A stretch of 7,873 nt of DNA. Origin: Fibrobacteraceae bacterium (GTDB lineage: Bacteria > Fibrobacterota > Fibrobacteria > Fibrobacterales > Fibrobacteraceae). Positions 1-5,297 of the stretch are shown here, piece after piece (positions within the stretch are counted from its first letter, which is position 1; each line of letters opens with the position of its first letter). Below the pieces are notes generated by a model that saw only the letters and a list, made by a program, of their open reading frames with translations, was not told the origin of the DNA and ran no database searches. The position numbers and the translations under genes are program-made. The stretch is from NCBI GenBank assembly GCA_023231365.1, contig JALNVO010000130.1:1-7873 (forward strand). Reading direction: 5' to 3'.

Positions 1-2
1 AT

Positions 3-434
3 GACTTCAACACTTCACTTGCTTGGAATTACTTGATGGATCAAGTGATCGCCCCGTTGTTCAACGCGTCCGTGGATATGGGCAAGAAGGCTGTCGTTGC
101 AAGTTCTGCTGCTACCGTGGGAGTACTTGGGGCTGGCACTTTAGCCTTGGCTGCGCCAGGAGCTGTCGCTGGCGCGTCGGCGATGCTAACAGGTGCTGAA
201 ACATTTGTAGCGACAAATCCAAGTATAGCTGTAAAGGGATTACATATAGTTGAATTTTCTGCAGGTTGGTTAAGCGGTCCTGGATTTACAGAATCGCCTT
301 ATGAATTAACGGGGCAAATAGGTGGTACAGTATACAATCAAACCCCTAAATTGATGAATGCTATATCCTCATATTTTAATAATAGATTACAAGATGCGAT
401 TGATACGCCGTATGATAATTCTAGTGCGGATTAA
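3..434 (+). CDS. C-terminal part of a large protein, possible polymorphic-toxin tip
   Basis: The frame is open from the left edge (DFNTSLAWNYLMDQVIAP...) to a TAA at 432-434, so this is the last 143 or so residues of a protein that starts upstream. TTG 33 and ATG 36 are internal and not needed as starts. Visible features are an Ala/Gly-rich hydrophobic stretch (roughly residues 33-62 of the fragment, around GVLGAGTLALAAPGAVAGASAM) followed by a polar, Asn- and Tyr-rich tail. GC content and codon choice shift near base 210: the first part is GC-rich and the tail AT-rich. A sharp change just before the C-terminus, followed by a tiny gene, is typical of Rhs- or contact-dependent polymorphic toxins, in which tips are exchanged. 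No Rhs core motif, nuclease signature or other catalytic motif is visible in the part I can see, so the toxin reading is inference. It could equally be the end of an unrelated envelope protein. Confidence 0.6.
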   Translation, partial: DFNTSLAWNYLMDQVIAPLFNASVDMGKKAVVASSAATVGVLGAGTLALAAPGAVAGASAMLTGAETFVATNPSIAVKGLHIVEFSAGWLSGPGFTESPYELTGQIGGTVYNQTPKLMNAISSYFNNRLQDAIDTPYDNSSAD

Positions 435-437
435 ATT

Positions 438-635
438 ATGAAAAAAAATAAAATACTTACTTTTTTTTCTCTTTTTATGTTAATCCTAATTCTTTCTACA
501 TTTAAAGATTTATATGGCATTGGTTATGGCGTTGTTGAAAAAATATCAATTCAACAAATTTTTTATACATTGCCTTTGCGGTTAATTTTTTCTTGTATTC
601 TTTCTATAATTTTAGTCAAGATAATATTAAAATGA
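438..635 (+). CDS. Small two-helix membrane protein, candidate immunity protein
   Basis: A 65-residue protein starts at an ATG three bases after the preceding stop, so the two genes are translationally coupled; no strong Shine-Dalgarno is visible. It begins MKKNKI and has two hydrophobic segments, about residues 7-21 (LTFFSLFMLILILST) and 46-64 (LPLRLIFSCILSIILVKII), joined by a short loop containing KDLYGIGYGVVEK. It is almost wholly membrane-embedded and has no soluble domain. The DNA is very AT-rich (about 28% GC in 481-540), matching the tail of the gene before it and unlike everything downstream, which suggests the two moved together. Small integral membrane proteins directly after a toxin tip are often immunity proteins against membrane-acting toxins; that is the inference here. 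I do not recognise the family. It could be a spurious AT-rich frame, though length, start and helix pattern argue for a real gene. Confidence 0.5.
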   Translation: MKKNKILTFFSLFMLILILSTFKDLYGIGYGVVEKISIQQIFYTLPLRLIFSCILSIILVKIILK

Positions 636-643
636 ATCTAAGT

Positions 644-716
644 TGCCCCGTCCGCTGTCCTTTTTGGGAAAAGCTCTTCCATCGCCCCCATGAGAGGGGC
701 TTTTTCATTGCGGAAA
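644..716. repeat. 73-bp direct repeat, left copy
   Basis: It matches 2703-2775 in the same orientation at 72 of 73 positions; the only difference is G667 against A2726. The match stops sharply at both sides (643 T against 2702 G; 717 T against 2776 G). The copy begins eight bases after the stop of the small membrane-protein gene and carries a terminator-like hairpin. Read on the minus strand it can encode MKKPLSWGRWKSF... from an ATG at 708-706. The single difference is synonymous in that frame (Ser TCC against TCT), but one difference proves nothing. Confidence 0.93.
684..705 (+). terminator. Rho-independent terminator within left repeat copy
   Basis: GCCCC (684-688) pairs with GGGGC (696-700) over a seven-base loop CATGAGA, followed directly by five T (701-705). 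It would end plus-strand transcription of the two genes at the left of the window. An alternative ten-pair helix (669-678 with 695-704, two G-U pairs) excludes this hairpin. Confidence 0.65.
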
Positions 717-1776
717 TGGAACATTCTTGCTTCCTGGCGACTAAATCTTGCGGACGGCGTACGGCATCCCCGTCGGGGGTTAAATACTTTATCTGCAACT
801 GAGGAGATACCCCTTCAGCAGCCCGTCCCGGAGGGAGACTTCCCTTGCTTCTGTCGGAGGCCTCGCGTAGGGGTCCGTCCCTTCCCAAGCCTCGTCCGGG
901 GTCCTCCCGCCGAGATGGCGGTGGGGCCTGACCGCGCCGTACCAATAGCGGAACTCGTCGAGCGCCTCCTGGATCCTCCGCGGATGGAAGACGACGAGGT
1001 CCGCGTATTCCTTGAACGTCCCGAAGAACCGTTCGATGCGACCGTTCTCCCAGGGGCAGTGGACCCGCGTCCGGCGGTGGCGTATCCCCAGGATCCGGAG
1101 GCCGAGCCGGAAGAGCTTGGATGTGAACACGCTCTCGTTGTCCGTGAGGATGACTCTCGGCTTGCCGTACCTCTCGATCGCGGCGATCAGGGCCTTCAGC
1201 AGCGTGACCGAGGCCTTGTCCGGGATGCTCCTCAGCGAGACGCATCTTCTTGTCCCGTGGTCGATGATGCCGAGGACGGTCGCCTCCGTGTTTTTTCCTT
1301 TCCCGTTGTCCTTGCCGGTTCCCGTCCGCACTCCCGTCATGTCCATTCCCCAGATTACGTCCCTCGCCATCGGCTTCGGGATCCGGTGTTTCCACTCCTT
1401 CCTCAGCCGTTCCACTTCGTAAATGTTGTCACGCAGGACCCCGTACACGAAGGTTTTCCCGATGCTCGCTCCCGTTGCTGCCGCGAAGTTCCTGTTGAAT
1501 ATGTCGGCGACCTGCCTCACCCCGGCGGCGGGCGCGTGCGCCTTGATGCGTATGATCTCCCGCTTGACCCATGCCGGCTTTGGCTGCCGGTGGCCGTGGA
1601 AGGCTTCTCGCTTTGCGGGTCTCCTGAATACGGGCGCGGTCTTGCGTCCGGAGAAGCAGACCAGGGAGAATGCCATCCCGGCGATGAAGAGAAATCCCAG
1701 AAGAAGTGCTGCGTTCGCAGCGGATGGCATAAAAATATCTCCCGTTCCCGGCCGGAGAGAAAGAATATAATTTCCG
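711..1776 (-). mobile_element. Possible IS element around the DDE transposase, ends tentative
   Basis: The GC-rich transposase gene occupies nearly all of this interval. Imperfect inverted ends can be proposed: CGGAAAT at 711-717 against ATTTCCG at 1770-1776, and further in ATTCTT at 723-728 against AAGAAT at 1761-1766. The spacers differ (five against three bases) and the inner parts match only loosely. No target duplication is visible next to these ends (CATTG on the left, GCCCT on the right). The left end overlaps the 73-bp repeat by six bases. The transposase itself is secure; the boundaries are a guess. Confidence 0.3.
789..1730 (-). CDS. DDE transposase with integrase (rve) core
   Basis: A 313-residue protein of the retroviral-integrase-core transposases (IS3/IS481-like superfamily), which cut and join DNA at element ends. 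The catalytic triad is D130 (WGMDMTG), D197 (LTDNES) and E233 (ENGRIERFFGTFK), with exactly 35 residues between the second D and the E, the hallmark spacing. The C-terminal YWYGAVRPHRHLGGRTPDEAW (261-282) is the usual end of the rve domain. Residues 50-105 (PAWVKREIIRIKAHAP...VADIFNRNF...GKTFVYGVLRDN) look like the helix-turn-helix part. Residues 6-27 are a hydrophobic helix, unusual for a transposase, though some related integrases start with one. ATG at 1730 is preceded by GGGAGA seven bases upstream, supporting this start; M19 is an alternative. The frame is intact, so the protein may be active. Its DNA is far more GC-rich (about 68% in 841-900) than the flanks, which indicates foreign origin. 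Confidence 0.9.
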   Translation of the reverse strand: MPSAANAALLLGFLFIAGMAFSLVCFSGRKTAPVFRRPAKREAFHGHRQPKPAWVKREIIRIKAHAPAAGVRQVADIFNRNFAAATGASIGKTFVYGVLRDNIYEVERLRKEWKHRIPKPMARDVIWGMDMTGVRTGTGKDNGKGKNTEATVLGIIDHGTRRCVSLRSIPDKASVTLLKALIAAIERYGKPRVILTDNESVFTSKLFRLGLRILGIRHRRTRVHCPWENGRIERFFGTFKEYADLVVFHPRRIQEALDEFRYWYGAVRPHRHLGGRTPDEAWEGTDPYARPPTEAREVSLRDGLLKGYLLSCR

Positions 1777-1779
1777 GCC
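1750..1779. other. Inverted repeat in transposase leader / downstream of nucleotidyltransferase gene
   Basis: GGCCGGA (1750-1756) and TCCGGCC (1773-1779) form a perfect seven-pair GC-rich stem with a 16-base AT-rich loop. It lies in the 60 bases between the stop of the broken nucleotidyltransferase gene and the transposase start, both on the minus strand. On the plus strand it is followed by CTTTCTGTTTTTT, which is terminator-like, but no plus-strand gene precedes it. On the minus strand no T-run follows. It may be part of the element end, insulate the transposase from read-through, or be incidental. Confidence 0.45.
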
Positions 1780-1790
1780 CTTTCTGTTTT

Positions 1791-2486
1791 TTACTCCGCC
1801 CGCTGGAATTTTTCCAGAATTTCGTAGAGTCCCGGCGCGATTTCAGCGCAGGTATTCAGAATGTTTTTTTGCCATTTTCTGGGCAGCGTACGGAGAATGT
1901 CCTGTGTCCGGCTTTCTTTCCCCGGCATGTTTTTTATGAGTTCTCCAAGATGGCGGACCGTCTGCGCGTCCTTCTCTTTTTTGCCCGGATTCACCCGCAG
2001 TGGTTGGACCAGCAGTTTGTGCAGGACAAAAGCTTATAATTCAGGAACCATCAGTTCGAGTTCCTTGTAAAGAACGGGCTTCGCATATTGCTGGGCGATC
2101 TCCATGTAGTCGAGCATCTGAGCCTCCTGGTTCAGTTTCGGGACTTGGATGATGCAGTCCGCGCTTCGCAGACGGGCGACAAGGAACTCGATCTCGAGAT
2201 CCGGCCTTTCGTACTTGATCAATTTTGATGCCGCGTCAAAGGACGGCTCGAAGCCCATCTCGCGGAGTACCCCTGGAATATCCGCCTTGATGCCCGGGCG
2301 TTTCGGACTTCTGATCAGAAAATCGAGATCGGTCGTGCGGAGAAGGGGTATTTCCGGGGGATCCCCGTACACATGACGGAACACGGGCAGACACCAGCTG
2401 CCTACTAGAATGAATTCCCCAAGCACTCCGGCATCGGCGAGACCCCTCAGCACGGAATCGAAGCGTTCAGTGGATTCCTTTTCCAA
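1791..2486 (-). pseudogene. Nucleotidyltransferase-fold protein broken by an in-frame TAA
   Basis: From TTG 2486 the frame runs 150 codons to a TAA at 2036-2034 and then continues in the same frame for 80 more codons to TAA at 1793-1791. The joined product would be about 231 residues. The second part reads AFVLHKLLVQPLRVNPGKKEKDAQT..., a plausible direct continuation, so a single substitution (for example TAT or TAC to TAA) explains the break. The N-terminal part has nucleotidyltransferase features: hG[GS] at G29-S30 (ILVGSW), the metal-binding pair D53-x-D55 (TTDLDFLI) and a third acidic position at E98/E100 (DLEIEFL). The layout resembles GSU2403-type nucleotidyltransferase-fold proteins (NTP_transf_8-like); the substrate is unknown. 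AAGGAGG lies four bases before the TTG, supporting that start. The first 20 bases overlap a short upstream frame. The truncated 150-residue product keeps the catalytic half and might still fold. Confidence 0.75.
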
Positions 2487-2700
2487 GAGCCCTCCTTATT
2501 TCGTTGAGGTCGGCCTGTGCAGCCCTGATATTTTTGATGAGCATCCTGCGTTTCTTCTCCTGTTTCAGAAGCGGGAGAAAATTTTCCTGTCCGGCCTTCC
2601 CAATGTATTCGGAGCGGACCTTTTGCCCGTCGCGGAACACCCGATAGAGATAGGACCGGTTCCCGATCCTGCGCTGACGCAGAGCCCCCTTCGGGATCGC
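2467..2700 (-). pseudogene. Start-less small basic protein upstream of the nucleotidyltransferase gene
   Basis: This minus-strand frame reads AIPKGALRQRRIGNRSYLYRVFRDGQKVRSEYIGK and ends ...EIRRALGKGIH at a TGA (2469-2467), 77 codons in all. It overlaps the next gene by 20 bases and contains that gene's AAGGAGG. The pattern, a short strand-rich part with YLYRVFRDGQKVRSEYIGK and then a charged helix (about 46-72, KQEKKRRMLIKNIRAAQADLNEIRRAL), looks like a genuine small protein that accompanies such nucleotidyltransferases; I cannot name the family. No ATG, GTG or TTG lies in frame between the upstream stop (2766-2764) and the conserved part. The first internal candidate is GTG at 2640, which would lose 20 conserved-looking residues. 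The 73-bp repeat begins three bases upstream of the AIPKG codons, so the original 5' end seems to have been replaced or frameshifted at that junction. Confidence 0.5.
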
Positions 2701-2702
2701 GG

Positions 2703-2775
2703 TGCCCCGTCCGCTGTCCTTTTTGAGAAAAGCTCTTCCATCGCCCCCATGAGAGGGGCTTTTTCATTGCGGAAA
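2703..2775. repeat. 73-bp direct repeat, right copy
   Basis: Same orientation as 644-716, with 72 of 73 bases identical. It abuts the 5' end of the start-less small frame on the minus strand and, with the left copy, brackets the minus-strand gene block. It contains the same plus-strand hairpin. On the minus strand the MKKPLSWGRWKSF peptide frame (ATG 2767-2765) runs on into the small gene in the wrong frame. Confidence 0.93.
2743..2764 (+). terminator. Terminator-like hairpin within right repeat copy
   Basis: GCCCC (2743-2747) and GGGGC (2755-2759) with loop CATGAGA, then five T (2760-2764), identical to the left copy. No plus-strand gene lies directly upstream, so here it probably came along with the repeat; it may shield the downstream operon from read-through. 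Confidence 0.5.
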
Positions 2776-2812
2776 GAGACTCGATTAGCCTTTTATCAAT
2801 CGATTCCTGCAT

Positions 2813-2831
2813 ACAGGGGTATCATCCCTGT
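2813..2831. other. Short inverted repeat
   Basis: ACAGGG (2813-2818) and CCCTGT (2826-2831) are a perfect six-base inverted repeat with seven bases between them. No T-run follows. It could be a protein-binding site upstream of either the minus-strand block or the plus-strand operon, or chance. Confidence 0.3.
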
Positions 2832-2863
2832 CGATGCTTCTATATTTTGTATGTAATAAAGTG

Positions 2864-2886
2864 GGATCTCTCCCGGCGATCCTTTT
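2864..2886 (+). terminator. Weak terminator-like hairpin
   Basis: GGATC (2864-2868) pairs with GATCC (2878-2882) over a nine-base loop and is followed by TTTT (2883-2886), with a longer T-run further on. The stem is only five pairs, and no plus-strand gene lies between the right repeat and this site. Confidence 0.25.
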
Positions 2887-3016
2887 CATTGTTTGATTTT
2901 TTAGCACCGCTTTACGGGGTGAGAATGACTGGGTTGTTTCTCTAGACTTATTGCCTGCTAAGGGACCCGCATTTTATCGGATTGGCGAACTCTTTTCTTG
3001 TTATATTTGAGGCTGT

Positions 3017-4303
3017 ATGAATTCCATCGTGGACATTGTGTCGGGCCGTTATTGGTGGTGCCTGGAGAGGGGGCTTTCTTCTGCCCGCATTTCTAGGGTC
3101 GTGAGGCGCAAGGGACACGCGGTTGTGCTCGACTCTTTTGAGGGTGAACTTTCGGGTTGCCGTACTTTTCAAGTGGAAAAAGGCGGCGCTTCCGATGGCG
3201 TGATCCTCATAGACGATACGGTGCCTGTCCGTTTTTATATCGGAGAAGAGGGGGAGGCTGTCCGGGGTGCGGAGGGGGAGTTTGCCGTCTTGCCTGGTTT
3301 CCGGGCTTCTGATTTCCGCTTTGTTTCTTCGCAGGATGGGGCGTTTTCTGTTGCCGTGTCTTCTCGTGCTGCGGATGCTTCTGTTGAGGAGGTGGCTTCT
3401 GCTGGCTTTGCCGTGCTTGCCGAAGTTCCTGCTGTTATGTTTACGACAGACCTTCTGCCGGTGCCTCCCGAAGATACTTCCGTTTTTGTTTGCGCAACGT
3501 CGCACCATCTGGACTTTTGGCTTTTTTCGAATTCCTCTTTGCAGACTTATCATCGCGTTGCCGCGGGTGATCCTTCTCGGGTATCCGAGTTTTTTGAGTT
3601 TTTGCGCAAGCGCTTTGCTTTGCCTGTGAAGTTAGACGTATTCTTTTACGCGGGGTCTGGGACTCCGCAGGCTGTTCTCGATTTGTTGACTTCCCTTGAA
3701 GCGAAACCGTTCGAGCTCCGAGATGTGGCGCTAGCTGCCGCTGAGGATGCTTGGATTTTCAGGACTTCTTCGCTTCCATCTGTTCTGGAAGCCCCTTCCA
3801 TCACAGCCCTTTCTCGCTTGCGGGAGGCTGCACTTTTTCGCAGGGTGATCAAGTGGGCTTGTGTTTTTATTGCTCTCTCTTTTGCTGTGATCGGACTTTT
3901 GAATGTGTCGTATGCTTTTTATGCTTGGCATTTCCGCGACGATTTGCGCACTGTGGAACGTTCCGCTTTGGCTTCGAAGGAATTGGATTCCTTGCGTTTG
4001 AAGCTTGAGGCCGACCGGCATGAGGCGGAGGTGCTGCTGAAGCATCGCAGTCGAGTGGCGTTAGGTATGACTGGGCTTGTGGAGAAGCTTCCGCAGGGTG
4101 TCTGGCTTACAGATTGGAATGTCGATGGGAGGATCCATTCCGTGCGAGGCTATGCTCTTTCGGATTCGGACGTGTCGTCAATGCTTTCCCTGCTTGAAAA
4201 ATCGGGTAAGTTTTCGGGTGTCCGTTTAAGAACGACTGAGAGAACTTCCTGGAGGTTCCGCCCTGTGGTCCGTTTTGATTTTGTCGCGGAGGAACTGCAA
4301 TGA
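3017..4303 (+). CDS. GspL-like (PilM/PilN-type) inner-membrane platform protein
   Basis: A 428-residue protein with the architecture of GspL: a cytoplasmic N-terminal part (1-275), one membrane helix (about 279-301, IKWACVFIALSFAVIGLLNVSYA), a charged coiled-coil linker (about 306-345) and a periplasmic PilN-like ferredoxin-fold domain (about 350-425). The last region holds LPQGVWLTDWNVDGRIHSVRGYALSDSDVSSMLSLLEKSGKFSGVRL, the usual PilN/GspL pattern in which a short strand hairpin is followed by a helix and then a strand. GspL links the secretion ATPase to the periplasmic subunits. The N-terminal half would be the actin-like PilM/GspL domain, but clear ATP-binding motifs are not visible, so it is divergent. 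ATG 3017 has GAGG four bases upstream. The stop overlaps the next ATG (ATGA at 4300-4303), so this gene heads an operon. A fused PilM-PilN of a type IV pilus-like system is an equally good name. Confidence 0.75.
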   Translation: MNSIVDIVSGRYWWCLERGLSSARISRVVRRKGHAVVLDSFEGELSGCRTFQVEKGGASDGVILIDDTVPVRFYIGEEGEAVRGAEGEFAVLPGFRASDFRFVSSQDGAFSVAVSSRAADASVEEVASAGFAVLAEVPAVMFTTDLLPVPPEDTSVFVCATSHHLDFWLFSNSSLQTYHRVAAGDPSRVSEFFEFLRKRFALPVKLDVFFYAGSGTPQAVLDLLTSLEAKPFELRDVALAAAEDAWIFRTSSLPSVLEAPSITALSRLREAALFRRVIKWACVFIALSFAVIGLLNVSYAFYAWHFRDDLRTVERSALASKELDSLRLKLEADRHEAEVLLKHRSRVALGMTGLVEKLPQGVWLTDWNVDGRIHSVRGYALSDSDVSSMLSLLEKSGKFSGVRLRTTERTSWRFRPVVRFDFVAEELQ

Positions 4304-4839
4304 AAAATTTTATTTCCCGCTACAGATTTTGTTTGCAGTCGGTTGCGGTCTTCCTTTTAGTAGTTTTGCTCGCAGCATTTTTCCTTTTTCCATGGGCCCG
4401 CTCTGTCGGGACCGACTTTGCAACAACGTTGTCTGAATTAAAAGTTTCCCGTTCTATGCCGTCGGAGGTCAAGATGTCCGCAGATTCGTTAGCGAAAAGC
4501 TATGCGGCTCTTTCGGCGCGCATTGACCAGTTTTCAGAGGTAAAGGTAAATTCTTCGGGTATTCTCAAGATGCTTCTCGATGCTGCCCGCCGGGAGGGGG
4601 TGGTGCTGGTGGATCTTTCTACGCGAGATGGCGTAGCCGATGATTTGCGCGTGGAATATCCGGTTTCGTTCAATGCCCGCGGCGGGTTTGTTCCTCTTTT
4701 GAAGTTTGTCGCTTTTTTGGAAAACGGACCGTTTTGCATTCACGTTTCTTCGGTCAAGATGACCCGTGAGGATAACGGGAACCTTGTCTCTCATGTTGAA
4801 CTTTCCGTGCTTGCCAAGACGGGGGAGGCCCGGCAATGA
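4300..4839 (+). CDS. PilO/GspM-like inner-membrane protein
   Basis: A 179-residue bitopic protein: a short basic cytoplasmic tail, a membrane helix at about 13-32 (QSVAVFLLVVLLAAFFLFPW), a helical linker (about 40-80) and a ferredoxin-like domain (about 85-175). The signature is YPVSFNARGGFVPLLKFVAFLENGPFCIHVSSVKM (120-154), very like PilO: strand, short turn, long helix, then strand. PilO/GspM dimerises with PilN/GspL in the periplasm and joins the ATPase side to the pilus or pseudopilus. Its ATG overlaps the previous stop by four bases, and GGAGG lies nine bases upstream, inside the previous gene. Its own stop again overlaps the next ATG. PilO is the better structural match; GspM is suggested by position after a GspL-like gene. 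Confidence 0.72.
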   Translation: MKNFISRYRFCLQSVAVFLLVVLLAAFFLFPWARSVGTDFATTLSELKVSRSMPSEVKMSADSLAKSYAALSARIDQFSEVKVNSSGILKMLLDAARREGVVLVDLSTRDGVADDLRVEYPVSFNARGGFVPLLKFVAFLENGPFCIHVSSVKMTREDNGNLVSHVELSVLAKTGEARQ

Positions 4840-5297
4840 ACAAACTAATTGTTCTGCTGGTTGCATTGGTGCTTCTTTTTTGGGGTGTGTTCATTTATAG
4901 GCTCACTCTCCATGTGCCCATAGACAAAGGGATGGGGGCGGAATTGGATGCTTCTGCGCCGTCTTCCGCTTCGGATATTTCGAGGTGGTTCGTTCCCGAT
5001 TTTAAATTGCCTAGCAACGTGCGCGATCCGTTCCGTTTGCCTCAGGCTTTGCGGGTTTCACCAAAGACGGCTCCTCCTAAAATAATTGAAGCGGCATCTT
5101 CCGCATCTATGCCCCGTCCAGATATTACTTTGGATGCAATTCTTCCGGGAGACAATCCCGTGGCAATTCTCAAACATCACGGTGAGTCTTCGGTCGTGCG
5201 GGTCGGTGATGAAGTGTGGGGTGTACGCGTAGTTTCCATTACGGCTGCTTCTGTTACTTTAGGTTATTCCGGGGGCTCTTTTGAACTCAGGCCTTGA
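4836..5297 (+). CDS. GspC/PilP-like periplasmic connector protein
   Basis: A 153-residue protein with an N-terminal membrane anchor (about 4-21, LIVLLVALVLLFWGVFIY), a Pro/Ser/Ala-rich linker with an N-x-RDPF motif (N61 to F66) and a small beta-rich domain (about 97-153: DITLDAILPGDNPVAILKHHGESSVVRVGDEVWGVRVVSI...VTLGYSGGSFELRP). A DPF motif followed by a domain with a G-D-x-hxGhxVxxI pattern is the hallmark of the PilP and GspC homology region, which bridges the inner-membrane subunits to the secretin. ATG 4836 overlaps the previous stop by four bases; GGGAGG lies upstream at about 4822-4827. There is no PDZ domain, so it is a minimal GspC or a PilP-type protein with a membrane helix in place of a lipobox. 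Confidence 0.68.
   Translation: MNKLIVLLVALVLLFWGVFIYRLTLHVPIDKGMGAELDASAPSSASDISRWFVPDFKLPSNVRDPFRLPQALRVSPKTAPPKIIEAASSASMPRPDITLDAILPGDNPVAILKHHGESSVVRVGDEVWGVRVVSITAASVTLGYSGGSFELRP

Larger units (their letters stand above)
2776..3016. other. Gene-free stretch before the secretion operon
   Basis: About 240 bases between the right repeat and the first operon gene with no coding frame I believe. It holds a short inverted repeat (2813-2831) and a weak hairpin (2864-2886). It should contain the operon promoter, but no pair of good -35/-10 boxes with 16-18 spacing stands out. TATATT at 3002-3007 lies too close to the ATG to be a convincing -10. The ribosome binding site is GAGG at 3009-3012. 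Confidence 0.6.

Noticed and set aside
616..1395. Minus-strand 259-codon frame overlapping the transposase
   Set aside because: It is in another frame of the same strand as the transposase, rich in Arg, Gly, Pro and Glu, and its end only picks up the peptide frame of the 73-bp repeat.
690..2039. Long plus-strand open frame of 449 codons opposite the transposase and the nucleotidyltransferase tail
   Set aside because: It lies antisense to a transposase with an intact catalytic triad and to a recognisable broken gene. Its translation is Arg/Pro/Asp-rich low-complexity text with no domain; open antisense frames are expected in GC-rich DNA.
644..2775. CRISPR-like or tandem repeat array
   Set aside because: Only two copies of the 73-bp sequence exist in the window, about 2 kb apart with genes between them; there is no regular spacing.
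2447..2812. Minus-strand 121-codon frame beginning MQESIDKRLIESLSAMKKPLS
   Set aside because: It starts well but runs out of frame through the small companion gene and the nucleotidyltransferase start, where the other frames show real protein character and a ribosome binding site. At most its first part is a displaced start for the small gene.
3002..3007. TATATT as a -10 box for the secretion operon
   Set aside because: It is only about 10 bases from the start codon and overlaps the ribosome-binding-site region, leaving no leader, and the best upstream box is too close (14 bases).
2948..3553. Minus-strand 201-codon frame
   Set aside because: It is antisense to the GspL-like gene, whose domain pattern and coupling to the next gene are clear; the translation is basic and featureless.
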